Notes: a model not told the origin generated them from the letters alone. A stretch of DNA of 64,000 nucleotides from JBCCCJ01 sp039029315 (GCA_039029315.1 JBCCGK010000032.1:1-64000); one strand, 5' to 3'. Numbered from the stretch's first letter, positions 14,985 through 24,225 are shown. A program made the numbers and translations.

Positions 14985-17900
14985 CTATTGTTTGATAAGC
15001 TTGTGTGTCAGCATTCCTTTCTCTCCCACAATCTGCAGCCAATAGAATCCAGCACTTAACTGGCTGATGTCTATCACAGCAGATGGGCAGGGCGTCCTTG
15101 GGCAATCCAGACTCATCTGGCGAATCAGTTTGCCATCGACGGTCGTTACTCTTACCAAAAGATCATTCCCCATCGCTTTTTCCAGATGGAGATGGATCTG
15201 ATCAGTTGCCGGATTGGGAAAAATGGAGATCGTTTCTTCTCCTAACAATTCATCGAGATGGACAGTGAATTGATTCTCAATAAAGAAGTCCAGATTGGTA
15301 TGAATAATTCCATTGTCAATAGGACCTGGGGTACCTGTCCCCTTTTTGTTGCCGTCTGCACTTCTAAAGACTGAGCAGAGCCAATGCATCACATCGCCAT
15401 TCTGAAGTCCATAATATGTTCGTGGAACAAGGGTAATTTCCCACAAGTCATCTCCCAGCATGGAGGCTTGCATCTCCCCCACTCCATCGTCCATACCCCA
15501 GTTACCAATGACGTTTTGCCACCCAGTAATCCAGGGCGTATTGGTATCCATAAGATCCACCCCGGAATGCATATAGACTTTGCTTTCGCCAAGCAATTCT
15601 TCATTGCCCTTACGAGCATTGAAAGTAATGGTAATCTCATCGTCAATACTAAAGCTTGCTGGCTCGATGCTTACGAATGGCCGATCGGAGGCAACTGGCA
15701 CAAAAATTTGTTGATTGCGGAACCCATAGCCAAGTTCAACATTGTTTTCATCCCGAAAATACATCCCAAGCTGGAAGATGTCTGGCACAGCACTCAAGCC
15801 ATAATAATCTGTGGGAGTAAATGTCAACTCCCATTGATCATTTCCAATGGCAGTCATTTCTCCTATCCCATCATCCATCAAAGTTCCTATGATATGTGTC
15901 AGATTGGTGCTATCCGGGTGATCTTTTACCACTCCGGAATGCATATAGACTTTGTTGGCTCCTACCAGACCGGAAGTACCATTCGGAAAGGCTTTTTTGG
16001 CATCAAAGGTCAGAGTAATCTGATCGCTCTTGGTAAAGGGAAATGGAGAAATGCTCACGGGATTGTCATAGACTTCGACAACTCCGGGCATTCCGTCTCC
16101 CATCCGATTAGAGGTGTAGATATGCCATTCTCCTGCTTTGAGCACGAGTGCCGTATTGACATTGAGCACTTCGATGGAATCACCAGAGAAATATTCATAC
16201 CAGGTCCCGGTTTGGGTAAATGCAGGCGGCAGCACGGCATCATTGAGGCCGAAATTTCCGACTACCACCAGATCCGTCCCCGGCATATCATACACCAGCC
16301 TTCGGGCATTTCCATCCAGCTTGTGGGAGGTAGTCGCCTGAGCCATTAAGTCTGGATTGAGACTCCTTCTTATCTGCAAAATTCCCTGATAGGCTTGATA
16401 GATATGATACCGAAGGGAATCTTCATAATATCTCAGACTTCCTGGCCCCCACGGCAATGGTTTATTGCCAACCCTCCCATTGAAGTTGATATCGATATCA
16501 TAGCCCAACTCATCGAATTGCCACAGCATTTTGGGGCCGGGAATCAAAAAGGTAAACCCGGCAGCCATTTTCATCCGCTCATACATGATGGGCAGGTCCT
16601 TGATCCGGTACAAGTCATTGCTCCACCCTTCAGTAATGGCATGTTCGGCGATTCTTCTTTCGTCGTGGCTATCGAAAAAACTCACAAATTCTTGTCGATC
16701 CATCCCCCCAAATCCACCAATGGGATTGCCAATGGTTGCTGGCACATAATCATAACTTCTGTTCGACCACATTTTCATACCATAGTCTCCCAAAATCTGT
16801 TCTTCAGCATAGGGAGCCCAATGCTCCAGAATGATATAGGCTTGTGGATCGACTGCCCATATTTCATCAGCCATTCGCTTCATGATGTCTATCCGAGACT
16901 GGTCGTATCCGTCTACACTGCCTCCAGGTGCATTTTGGGTAAATCCTTTGGTGAAATCAAACCGGTATCCATCGATATGGTATTCTTCCATCCAAAACGC
17001 ATTCAGGCGATCCAAAAACCGCTCGGTATATCCTGATTCGTGATTCCAGTCAAATCCCCATTGATATTGCCCTACATGATCCTGATTGAACCATGGATTG
17101 CTGGCTGTTGGTTTAAAGGATTGCTCATCAAAATATAGTTTCACCATTGGATTCTGCCCAAAAGCATGATTCATGACCATATCCATGATGACAGCCAGTC
17201 CTTTTTGGTGAGCGGCTTGTATGAATTGTTTCAACTGATCTCTGGTTCCATAATATTTGTCTACAGCGAAGTAATAACTCGGGTTGTAGCCCCAACTTTC
17301 GTTGCCTTCAAATTCACTGAAGGGCATCAACTCTATCGCATCTACCCCAAGGTTCTTGATATAGTCCAGGGTGTCGATGAGATCTGTATAGCTATGAGAG
17401 GCCAGAAAATCTCGAATCAGCAATTCATAAATCACCAAATGATCAACATCCGGCCGTTGCCAGCTATCCTCCGAAGCAGCCCATGAAAAGGCCGTTCCTC
17501 CTGTTTGCAGGACTGTCGCTGTATGAAATTCTGTTCGTGTATAGTTTGGAACATTGGGGAAGGTCACTCCATCAATCAAATGGTCATTCCAGGGATCAGC
17601 CACTTGCTCTGCATACGGATCACCGATCTTGACATCCTGCTCAATCCAGTATTGGAATACATAAGGCTGCTGAGGGGTCAGTCCAGTCAGTTCGGTCCAG
17701 AGAAATTCACCATCAGGTGTTTGTTTCAATTGATGCTTGTCCTGGACGTACCAGTCTGAGAAATCTCCGACCAGATACCCATAGGTTTTTCCGGGTGCTT
17801 CTAGAATAAGTGTAGCATGTGTTGCATCATTGGGATCGTAATGAATACCGGGAAGCAGAGCCTGGGGAAGAGCTTGAACCACTGTCGCCTGTACGATCAC

Positions 17901-18638
17901 AACATTGTGGGTCAGATTGGTTGTCAGAGTATCTGTTCCGACAATCGCTTCGACCTTGATGTCCAGAACCGAAGTAGAATCCGGCACAAAGAACTCACTG
18001 ATACTGGTCCCGGAATTCACACTTCCAAGCACGGTCGCTCCACTCCCATTGTCCACAGTCAGGGTCATTTGATCCACTCCGGTAGACGATACCGCAGAGA
18101 TTTCAAGCGAATCTCCCGGATTCAGATAAGAGAGAGAAGCTGTTGGATTGGTCATGCTGACAAAATGATCAGAATTCAGATTCAGATAGATATCCTGATT
18201 GGCTGTCACCGTTCCCCACCCATAGGCTCCGGGGGCAATTGTACCTTTGGTATTTCCATCCGAGGATCTAAAGACCAAGGCCAAACGAAAAATATTTGTT
18301 CCACCTGGCACCCCAAAATGGTCTCTGATACTGGGCGAAAAGCTGATTTCCCATTTATCGGTCTCTCCAGCAACTGGAGACATTTGTCCTATGCCATCAT
18401 CCATTCCCCAATTCCCAATGACATGCGCCCAGTTGGTTCCATTGGGTCCATCTGTGACCACCCCGTGATGGACATAGACTTTACTAGCTCCAATCAGCTC
18501 TCCATTGCCTTGTGTAGCATCAAAGACCAGGGTCGCTGCATCATTTGGGCCAGCGGTAGCGGGTTGTAGGGAAACGATTTGGGCGGAGAGAGAAAGGGAA
18601 AAAAGAAGAAAAGAGAGACAGAGTAATTGAATACGCAT
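14985..18638 (-). CDS. T9SS-exported GH13 alpha-amylase-type enzyme
   Basis: Acts on alpha-glucans. The start chosen is ATG at 18638 (signal MRIQLLCLSFLLFSLSLSAQ); a GTG nine codons upstream gives a poor leader. Order in the 1217 residues: an accessory domain (about 15-140); linker; a CBM48-like domain (about 265-350); the GH13 barrel (about 400-800) with nucleophile in DGYRFDF (Asp about 561), acid/base in ILEHWAP (Glu about 603) and FFDSHDERR (Asp about 657); two more copies of the accessory domain (about 890-1000 and 1020-1130); and a T9SS sorting domain from ISIFPNPATDQ. The accessory domains share KVYMHSGV and the NWGMDDG motif and probably bind starch or the surface. Confidence 0.93.
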   Translation of the reverse strand: MRIQLLCLSFLLFSLSLSAQIVSLQPATAGPNDAATLVFDATQGNGELIGASKVYVHHGVVTDGPNGTNWAHVIGNWGMDDGIGQMSPVAGETDKWEISFSPSIRDHFGVPGGTNIFRLALVFRSSDGNTKGTIAPGAYGWGTVTANQDIYLNLNSDHFVSMTNPTASLSYLNPGDSLEISAVSSTGVDQMTLTVDNGSGATVLGSVNSGTSISEFFVPDSTSVLDIKVEAIVGTDTLTTNLTHNVVIVQATVVQALPQALLPGIHYDPNDATHATLILEAPGKTYGYLVGDFSDWYVQDKHQLKQTPDGEFLWTELTGLTPQQPYVFQYWIEQDVKIGDPYAEQVADPWNDHLIDGVTFPNVPNYTRTEFHTATVLQTGGTAFSWAASEDSWQRPDVDHLVIYELLIRDFLASHSYTDLIDTLDYIKNLGVDAIELMPFSEFEGNESWGYNPSYYFAVDKYYGTRDQLKQFIQAAHQKGLAVIMDMVMNHAFGQNPMVKLYFDEQSFKPTASNPWFNQDHVGQYQWGFDWNHESGYTERFLDRLNAFWMEEYHIDGYRFDFTKGFTQNAPGGSVDGYDQSRIDIMKRMADEIWAVDPQAYIILEHWAPYAEEQILGDYGMKMWSNRSYDYVPATIGNPIGGFGGMDRQEFVSFFDSHDERRIAEHAITEGWSNDLYRIKDLPIMYERMKMAAGFTFLIPGPKMLWQFDELGYDIDINFNGRVGNKPLPWGPGSLRYYEDSLRYHIYQAYQGILQIRRSLNPDLMAQATTSHKLDGNARRLVYDMPGTDLVVVGNFGLNDAVLPPAFTQTGTWYEYFSGDSIEVLNVNTALVLKAGEWHIYTSNRMGDGMPGVVEVYDNPVSISPFPFTKSDQITLTFDAKKAFPNGTSGLVGANKVYMHSGVVKDHPDSTNLTHIIGTLMDDGIGEMTAIGNDQWELTFTPTDYYGLSAVPDIFQLGMYFRDENNVELGYGFRNQQIFVPVASDRPFVSIEPASFSIDDEITITFNARKGNEELLGESKVYMHSGVDLMDTNTPWITGWQNVIGNWGMDDGVGEMQASMLGDDLWEITLVPRTYYGLQNGDVMHWLCSVFRSADGNKKGTGTPGPIDNGIIHTNLDFFIENQFTVHLDELLGEETISIFPNPATDQIHLHLEKAMGNDLLVRVTTVDGKLIRQMSLDCPRTPCPSAVIDISQLSAGFYWLQIVGEKGMLTHKLIKQ

Positions 18639-18670
18639 AGAGGAATAGATTAGACAGTATTTCACCCCCC

Positions 18671-18678
18671 AAAATTAC
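18671..18678 (-). promoter_or_regulatory. Bacteroidota-type -7 element upstream of the amylase gene
   Basis: On the minus strand TAATTTTG matches the TAnnTTTG consensus and lies 33 bp before the chosen ATG. A GTTTC sequence about 19-20 bp upstream could serve as a weak -33 element (consensus TTTG). It supports the 18638 start over the upstream GTG, which would leave almost no leader. Confidence 0.45.
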
Positions 18679-18813
18679 CCGAAAATGTTTGGAAACAGAA
18701 ACGCTGACAGAGAGACCACAAAGATTTAATTTTATGGTTTTGTTCTGTCTCTTTTTTCATCTTTCTGAATGGCTGGCATACGGATGAATGTCTGCAATGC
18801 CAGAACAACTCAG

Positions 18814-18972
18814 AGACTGTTTTGGAATCTGTGCTGAGAATTTTTAGGGTGTATTTTTTTCTCAGACAAGGCTCTTTTTTGTTCTCATAGTGGTGCTATG
18901 AGAACAAAAAAAGCCGCAGAATGAGGAAAAAAGACGCATACAAAAAGTTAGCGACAGATTTTCAAACAGTCT
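18814..18972 (+). mobile_element. MITE-like element, copy 1 (159 bp), with 5-bp target duplication
   Basis: Inverted ends AGACTGTTTTGGAATCTGT and (complement) AGACTGTTTGAAAATCTGT match at 16 of 19 positions. The centre is a perfect hairpin of TTTTTTGTTCTCATAG, loop TGGTG, and its complement, extended by GGC/GCC. CTCAG occurs directly on both sides (18809-18813 and 18973-18977). No open reading frame. The stop codon TGA of the GT9 gene lies inside the right CTCAG. It occupies most of the 300-bp gap between the GT9 and amylase genes. Confidence 0.85.
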
Positions 18973-18973
18973 C

Positions 18974-19969
18974 TCAGAATTCCCGGCTTATTGTTGCAAG
19001 GATGTGCTCCGTTTCGATCTCTGCACAGCGAAAGTGCCCTTCAGGACAGGCAGTTTTGCCATGTAAGCCACACGGTCGGCAAGACAATTGATGCTGTGTC
19101 TCCACAACTACAGACTGATCAGACAGTGGCCAAAATCCGAAAGCTGGAACAGTAGAACAAAAAATTGCAGTTACTGGTGCATTCATTGCAGAAGCAAAAT
19201 GCAAAGGAGCCGAATCATTGACTATATTCATCTGTGCTCCGCTCATCAAGGCAGCTGATTGCAGAAAACTGAGTTCTCCTGCCAACACCTCCACCTTCCT
19301 GGAATGAGTGGATTGCTGGATTCGTTCACACAGCGCACGATCGGATGGCCCTCCCAATAAGTAGATGTGATAGGAGGAGGCAAGTCGCTGGATCAGCTTC
19401 ATCCATTTGTCTTCGGGAAACTGCTTGGTGTACCAAATAGAAGCTGGCGCAATGCAGAGGTAGTCCTGTTCTGCCGGGACAACTTGGAAATCCTCTTCTG
19501 AGGGATATAGTTTTGGGCGACAAAAGGCTGAGGAAGCAAGGCCTTGCAGGAGAGAGAGGTTTCGGTTTACTTCATGCTGTGGATCATGGGTCTGTCCGAT
19601 GATATGTTGAAAAGATTTGGTAAAGGCAAAAGACAAAGGATTCTTTTGAAATCCCCTGGTCTCCTTGGCTCCAGAGAGCAGACATATCAAGCCCGAGCTG
19701 AAGAAGCGATGTAAGTTGATGACACAATCATAAGATTCTGATCGGATCTGTCGGATCAGATGCCAAAGATGTCGATACTTACCTTTTTTCTTGTCAAATA
19801 TGAGGACTTGTCTGATATAAGGATGCCCGTCAAGCAGGGATTCGTTCCCCTTTTTCAAAAGAAAATCAATGCTACTCTTATCCCCGAATTGTTCCTTCAA
19901 TCGTTCAATCAGGGGCGTTGCGAGGACCACATCTCCAATAAAAGCCGTTTGTATGAGCAGAATTTTCAT
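18974..19969 (-). CDS. Glycosyltransferase family 9 (heptosyltransferase-like)
   Basis: Transfers an ADP- or nucleotide-activated sugar during lipopolysaccharide core or other glycan assembly at the inner membrane. The start at ATG 19969 gives the family-typical N-terminus MKILLIQTAFIGDVVLATPL; a longer frame to 20026 adds a non-conserved leader. 331 residues. Second-domain motifs: LLGGPSDRALCERI and VNDSAPLHFASAMNAPVTA, where the more usual text is NDTGP-(M/L)H. The Cys-rich segment CRPCGLHGKTACPEGHFRC near the end is as in many GT9 proteins. Its stop codon lies in the target duplication of the adjacent mobile element. Stands alone. Confidence 0.9.
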   Translation of the reverse strand: MKILLIQTAFIGDVVLATPLIERLKEQFGDKSSIDFLLKKGNESLLDGHPYIRQVLIFDKKKGKYRHLWHLIRQIRSESYDCVINLHRFFSSGLICLLSGAKETRGFQKNPLSFAFTKSFQHIIGQTHDPQHEVNRNLSLLQGLASSAFCRPKLYPSEEDFQVVPAEQDYLCIAPASIWYTKQFPEDKWMKLIQRLASSYHIYLLGGPSDRALCERIQQSTHSRKVEVLAGELSFLQSAALMSGAQMNIVNDSAPLHFASAMNAPVTAIFCSTVPAFGFWPLSDQSVVVETQHQLSCRPCGLHGKTACPEGHFRCAEIETEHILATISREF

Positions 19970-20380
19970 GAAATAGGCCTGACAGTTATTTTTTTCCTGC
20001 CTGTATTGCGTGCATTCGTTGATCAATCATCAAGTGCAATTCCAGATAGAGGTCTCTGGATACAAGTGAGGCTGTCCGTCCATTTCTCTCCTCAATCTTG
20101 CTTGAATAGGGCCTCTATACATAGATCAAACATACAAAAGCTTTGACATCCTTTCCAAAGTGAGCCCTCATTAGCTGGCTTCCTTGTCGAGGATGCTGGC
20201 AAGACTGATAAGACAAGGCTGAAGGATCAATCACGACCAAGCGAAACAGAGTTCTCCAACTTTCTTTCATTATTTTTCTCTTATCTGTAACAAAGCCCAT
20301 TTCCGTTCGTCTCCCTTCTGAACATCCGGATGCGCACTGGAACACAATTACTCTTTAATATTTATTTAAGATATCAAAAC
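19970..20380. other. Divergent intergenic region, no clear gene
   Basis: 411 bp between the oppositely oriented GT9 and DUF4252-type genes. It must hold promoters for both, but I see no convincing TAnnTTTG element. One short minus-strand open frame (20115-20345) has no signal peptide, motif or start signal that I can support. Confidence 0.5.
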
Positions 20381-21145
20381 ATGAAACGAATACTGATTGT
20401 CTCTCTTGTTATTAGCATTCTGTCGATTGCTTTCGCTGGCGCACAGAATGTCATTGACCAACACTTTCAGCAGTATCAACAAGACAACTTCACCAATATC
20501 CACGTTACCTCCAAAATGTTTGAATTGGCATCTTACGTGGAATTGGAAGATGACAGTGATGATATGCAGGAAATGCTGGAATTTGTCCGTACCATCAACA
20601 CCTTCGATATGATTGTCGGCCACGAAATGGACAATAGCCAGACTGATTATGATCGCGCCATTCGCACGGTCAGCAGAGAGTTTGAAGAACTGATGCGTGT
20701 GAATGATGAGGATGGGAACTTTACATTCTTCATTGATGAAACCAAAGGCGTTGTGCATGAACTCGTTATGGTTGGAATGGCGCCAAAGGTGTTCCTGATT
20801 TTTTCTCTAACAGGAAACATGGATCTTAGCCAACTCTCCAAAATGTCAAAATGGATACAGACAAAGGAATTCGACCAAATGAAAAAACTATCCGAACACA
20901 AGGTCGGGGAAGTCAAGGTCTATCCGAACCCTGCGAAAATCAACACCCAACTAAATCTGGAGATCCCGGATGAGATGAAGGGAGGAACAGCCACACTCTA
21001 CAATGTCAATGGAGCCGTCATTCGCCGTATAGATTTGAATGATGTGAAACTAGGCCTAAGAACCAATGATTTGAATTCTGGTCTACATATACTGGAACTC
21101 AATAAAAATGGCGTAACCATCAAGAAAAAATTGATGCTTCACTAA
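20381..21145 (+). CDS. DUF4252-type secreted protein with T9SS sorting domain
   Basis: 254 residues from ATG 20381 (a longer frame adds 17 non-conserved residues). Residues 1-19 are a signal peptide ending AGAQ. Residues 20-175 resemble DUF4252, the small exported family typically encoded with a sigma factor in Bacteroidota; function unknown. From about 178, EVKVYPNPAKINTQLNLEI is a T9SS C-terminal domain, which is unusual for the family since most members end after the DUF. It is the first of three related proteins that bracket a sigma/putative anti-sigma pair, and 46 bp separate it from the sigma gene. Confidence 0.8.
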   Translation: MKRILIVSLVISILSIAFAGAQNVIDQHFQQYQQDNFTNIHVTSKMFELASYVELEDDSDDMQEMLEFVRTINTFDMIVGHEMDNSQTDYDRAIRTVSREFEELMRVNDEDGNFTFFIDETKGVVHELVMVGMAPKVFLIFSLTGNMDLSQLSKMSKWIQTKEFDQMKKLSEHKVGEVKVYPNPAKINTQLNLEIPDEMKGGTATLYNVNGAVIRRIDLNDVKLGLRTNDLNSGLHILELNKNGVTIKKKLMLH

Positions 21146-21191
21146 AGTTTCTCGTTCTTTTCCAACTCTTCATTCATTTTCCCACACAACA

Positions 21192-21710
21192 GTGACTACC
21201 AAGCAATTCCAACAAATCATCCTCCCATTGAAGAACAAATTGTTCAGATTTGCCCTCTCATACATGGGCAATGAGGCGGATGCCCTGGATGTGGTACAGG
21301 AAGTGATGATGAAAGCCTGGGAAAAAATCGATGATCCTGAATCATTTGGAAGCCCAGAAGCCTGGTGTATGACGCTGACCAAAAACAGAAGCCTGGATTT
21401 GTTGAAAAAAAAGGGAAGAAATCACCTGCCATTGACAGATCAATACGATCTACAAGCAGGATCGGCTACTCCCCTCGAAGCAACAGAAAGCAAGGAGTCG
21501 ATCAACAACATACAGGAAATCATCTCTCATCTACCCGAATTGCAGCGAACAGTGATCCAACTCAGAGATGTAGAAGGATATAGTTATAAAGAAATCGCTG
21601 ACATCATGGATGTAGGCATGAGTCATGTCAAAGTGCTCCTTCACCGGGCGAGAAAACAAGTTCAACGACGATTCAGACGCGTAAATCAACATGGAATCTC
21701 ATATTCTTAA
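21192..21710 (+). CDS. ECF-type RNA polymerase sigma factor
   Basis: 172 residues with region 2 (FRFALSYMGNEADALDVVQE then MMKAWEKID) and region 4 (LPELQRTVIQLRDVEGYSYK, IADIMDVGMSHVKVLLHRAR), the two-domain layout of extracytoplasmic-function sigma factors. The start is GTG at 21192; the next in-frame ATG would delete part of region 2. It overlaps the next gene by 20 bp, so that gene is a plausible anti-sigma partner. The cluster sigma/putative anti-sigma/DUF4252 is a recurrent Bacteroidota arrangement as I know it. Confidence 0.93.
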   Translation: MTTKQFQQIILPLKNKLFRFALSYMGNEADALDVVQEVMMKAWEKIDDPESFGSPEAWCMTLTKNRSLDLLKKKGRNHLPLTDQYDLQAGSATPLEATESKESINNIQEIISHLPELQRTVIQLRDVEGYSYKEIADIMDVGMSHVKVLLHRARKQVQRRFRRVNQHGISYS

Positions 21711-22194
21711 TCAGCTTGCAGAAAAATTCTGGGAGGGCAAGAGCACCGAACAGGAGGAACAACAACTCAAGGAGAGTTTGTTACAAGGTCCGGTGCCTCC
21801 GGAACTGAATTCTCTTGCTGAGTATTTGCAAAGCCTTGAGGCTTACCGTTCGGCCACTACGCTTGACCAGGAATTTGATGCACAGATGCTTGCGAAGATT
21901 CAACCGCCAGCGCCTGTTCGAAGTCTGAAATCTGGATGGGCCATGCTCACCAAAATTGCAGCTGGCATTGTGCTTCTGCTTGGAATGGCATGGGGAATTC
22001 AGACCATGACGCAGCCTCAGGAAGAAGAGATTGTCTCCGAATTCGTTGACACTTTCGAAGATTCAGAAATCGCTTATCAGGAAGTCAAAAAAGCCTTACT
22101 GATTGTTTCGGCCAATATGAATGAAGGTCTGGAACATGCCGAGTTACTCGGTGAATTTCATAAAGTGAAATCAGAAGTAGAAAACAAAAAATAA
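21691..22194 (+). CDS. Putative anti-sigma factor (single-pass membrane protein)
   Basis: 167 residues with no named domain that I recognise. The N-terminal 85 residues are acidic and helical and fit a cytoplasmic sigma-binding part; one membrane segment (about 92-108, IAAGIVLLLGMAWGIQ) follows, then a periplasmic tail. Overlap with the sigma gene (20 bp) and the membrane topology suggest an anti-sigma factor, but the zinc-type HxxxCxxC motif is absent. It lies 8 bp before the next DUF4252-type gene. Confidence 0.65.
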   Translation: MESHILNQLAEKFWEGKSTEQEEQQLKESLLQGPVPPELNSLAEYLQSLEAYRSATTLDQEFDAQMLAKIQPPAPVRSLKSGWAMLTKIAAGIVLLLGMAWGIQTMTQPQEEEIVSEFVDTFEDSEIAYQEVKKALLIVSANMNEGLEHAELLGEFHKVKSEVENKK

Positions 22195-22202
22195 CACGAG
22201 AT

Positions 22203-22724
22203 ATGAAACTGACAACAATCCTAACTTTTTTTGTCTTGACCGTGTGCTTCACCATTGAGATGGTGGCACAAAGCAGCGGCGTCGATCGATACTTTGAAGA
22301 TTATAAAGAAGATGATCGATTCTCATTAATCACCGTTTCCGGCAGGATGTTCAGCATCTTTGCAGAATTTGACATGAATGATCCGGCTGAGAAACATTTG
22401 GTAGATGCCATTTCGAAACTCAAGGGCATGAAAATGCTCATCGGAAGTGATGTCCTGGAAGCTAGAGGGATTTATGACGAAATTGTTCAAAAACCCGCCA
22501 GCAGCATGGAAGAACTGATGTCTGTCAGGGATTCCGGGCAGGAATTCCAGTTCTTCATTACTGAAGATGATGGGACAATCTCCGAACTCCTCATGATTGG
22601 ATATCAATCAGAAAATGTCATGATCCTTAGTCTTGTTGGTGATTTGGATCTTCAACAAATCGCTGCGCTCAGCCAGAAGATGGCCCTTAACGGATTTGAA
22701 CACTTTAACCACGTAGGACAATGA
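22203..22724 (+). CDS. DUF4252-type exported protein
   Basis: 173 residues with a signal peptide (1-23, ending VAQ). It aligns by eye with the DUF4252 part of the upstream T9SS-tagged paralogue: SGVDRYFEDYKEDDRFSLI against NVIDQHFQQYQQDNFTNIH, then the GMKMLIGSD and EELMSVRDSG blocks. It lacks the T9SS tail, so it probably stays in the periplasm or cell envelope. Its stop overlaps the next start (ATGA). Confidence 0.78.
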   Translation: MKLTTILTFFVLTVCFTIEMVAQSSGVDRYFEDYKEDDRFSLITVSGRMFSIFAEFDMNDPAEKHLVDAISKLKGMKMLIGSDVLEARGIYDEIVQKPASSMEELMSVRDSGQEFQFFITEDDGTISELLMIGYQSENVMILSLVGDLDLQQIAALSQKMALNGFEHFNHVGQ

Positions 22725-23224
22725 TCAAACAATTCAGCATATTCATACTAGCCATGATTATGACTTTGGCTCTATTTAGCCAAAGTAGAACCGTCCAAAA
22801 CTTTATTGAGACTGCTGATGGCTACAATCTTTATTTATACCAAAGTTTGATTCGGGTGTTGAATCAAGATGAAAATCCTGACTTCAACATGCTGATCAGA
22901 GATTTGGATCACCTCCGGTTTTTGTCCACAGACTCAATCGGAACCACTGCCAAAGCGACCTTTTCTGACTTGGACAAAGGCATACAGGGAGAAGGCTTTG
23001 AATCCATCATGTCTTTTGATAACAAGGACTACAAATGTCACATCTACGAATTGGAAGACAGAAGCGGACAATCCTCTTGGGTGGCCACCCTCTTTATAGA
23101 AGGGAGAGCAGGTCTGATCGAAATGAAAGGTTCTGTGGATATGAAATATCTTCATGCCTTTTCCAGCCTTAACATGGACAAATTGAAAGATGTACTGCCC
23201 ATAGAAGAATTGAAAGATAACTAA
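22721..23224 (+). CDS. DUF4252-like exported protein
   Basis: 167 residues with a short signal peptide (1-20). More divergent than its two relatives but of the same size and general pattern; function unknown. Its ATG overlaps the previous stop, so the sigma gene, putative anti-sigma gene and these two genes form one operon that ends at the strong hairpin at 23252-23311. Confidence 0.7.
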   Translation: MIKQFSIFILAMIMTLALFSQSRTVQNFIETADGYNLYLYQSLIRVLNQDENPDFNMLIRDLDHLRFLSTDSIGTTAKATFSDLDKGIQGEGFESIMSFDNKDYKCHIYELEDRSGQSSWVATLFIEGRAGLIEMKGSVDMKYLHAFSSLNMDKLKDVLPIEELKDN

Positions 23225-23251
23225 GTAACCTTTTACAGAACACAGAGACAC

Positions 23252-23311
23252 GGAAACACAGAGGCCCATGGGAGTTCTCTTTGTGAGCCGCTGCCTCTGT
23301 GTTCCCTTTTT
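23252..23311 (+). terminator. Hairpin with T-run ending the sigma/DUF4252 operon
   Basis: GGAAACACAGAGGC (23252-23265) pairs with GCCTCTGTGTTCC (23293-23305) with one bulged A, and CTTTTTT follows. It is only 20 bp upstream of the ABC ATPase start. The arm text (CACAGAGACACGGAAACACAGAG, in two pieces) resembles the hairpin repeats built on 'cacagagacacagag' that I know from many environmental genomes, so it may be a dispersed repeat acting as terminator. Confidence 0.6.
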
Positions 23312-23331
23312 TGACATCCCAATTTCCACAC

Positions 23332-24225
23332 ATGAACGTTCTTGAAACACACAACCTGCACAAAACCTATGGTCGGATCACGGCTGTCAACCAACTCAAT
23401 CTCAACGTAAAGGCCGGGACTGTCTTCGGATTGCTCGGCCCCAATGGAAGCGGCAAAACCACGACCCTCGGAATGATCCTCGGAGTTACGACCCCTAGCA
23501 GTGGCGGATTCAGCTGGTTTGGGAAAACCCCAACTCACCATCAACGAAAAAAGGTAGGTGCTATTCTGGAAAAACCCAACTTCTATCCTACCTTCTCCGC
23601 TTACAAGAATCTTGTACTCGCCTGTAAAATCAAAGAGGTCTCCTCCGACAGAATTCACCCCGTACTAGAACAAGTGGGCCTGTTGGATCGAAAGGATGAC
23701 CCTTTCAAAACATATTCACTGGGAATGAAACAGCGGCTGGCCATCGGTTCGGCCATGTTGGCCAATCCGGATGTACTGATCTTTGATGAGCCAACCAATG
23801 GACTTGATCCCAAAGGGATTGCTGAAATCAGACAACTCATCCTCGACATCGCAGAAACAGGCAAAACAATCATCCTTGCCAGTCACCTTCTCGATGAGGT
23901 ACAGAAGGTCTGTTCAGACTTTGCGATTCTGAGAAAAGGCCATCTCCTCCATACTGGCAAAGTCAATCCAGAGCAGGAGGAGTATATCATCCTGGAAATC
24001 GGAGCTGAAGATCTCGGCTCGGCCCTGGAATCTGTGCAAAGAGCACCGGGATACATTTCTCACAAAATCCTGAGAGACAAACTGGAAGTAACTTTCGAGA
24101 CACATATTCGTCCAGCAGATGTCAACCGGCATCTAGCAGAATCCGGCATCTATGCCGGTCACCTCAATACGATTAAAAAAACTTTGGAGCAACAATTCAT
24201 GGAAATCGTTACAAACTATGCTTAG
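23332..24225 (+). CDS. ABC-2 type transporter ATP-binding protein
   Basis: ATPase of a two-gene exporter; substrate unknown. 297 residues from ATG 23332 (a GTG 33 bp upstream lies in the terminator hairpin and is rejected). Walker A GPNGSGKTTT, signature YSLGMKQRLAIGSA, Walker B VLIFDEPTNGLDP and switch His in ILASHLLDEV are all intact, so it should be active. The C-terminal 80 residues are the extra domain seen in many ABC-2 drug/lipid exporters. It overlaps the permease gene by 8 bp. Confidence 0.94.
   Translation: MNVLETHNLHKTYGRITAVNQLNLNVKAGTVFGLLGPNGSGKTTTLGMILGVTTPSSGGFSWFGKTPTHHQRKKVGAILEKPNFYPTFSAYKNLVLACKIKEVSSDRIHPVLEQVGLLDRKDDPFKTYSLGMKQRLAIGSAMLANPDVLIFDEPTNGLDPKGIAEIRQLILDIAETGKTIILASHLLDEVQKVCSDFAILRKGHLLHTGKVNPEQEEYIILEIGAEDLGSALESVQRAPGYISHKILRDKLEVTFETHIRPADVNRHLAESGIYAGHLNTIKKTLEQQFMEIVTNYA

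Noticed and set aside
15384..16349. A 321-codon plus-strand open frame opposite the amylase gene
   Set aside because: The minus strand encodes clearly conserved GH13 and accessory domains here; the plus-strand product has no recognisable feature. Similar antisense frames at 8290-8970 and 14238-14882 are rejected for the same reason.
20115..20345. Short minus-strand open frame in the divergent gap before the DUF4252 gene
   Set aside because: No signal, motif or spacing argument; it overlaps the region that must hold the promoters.
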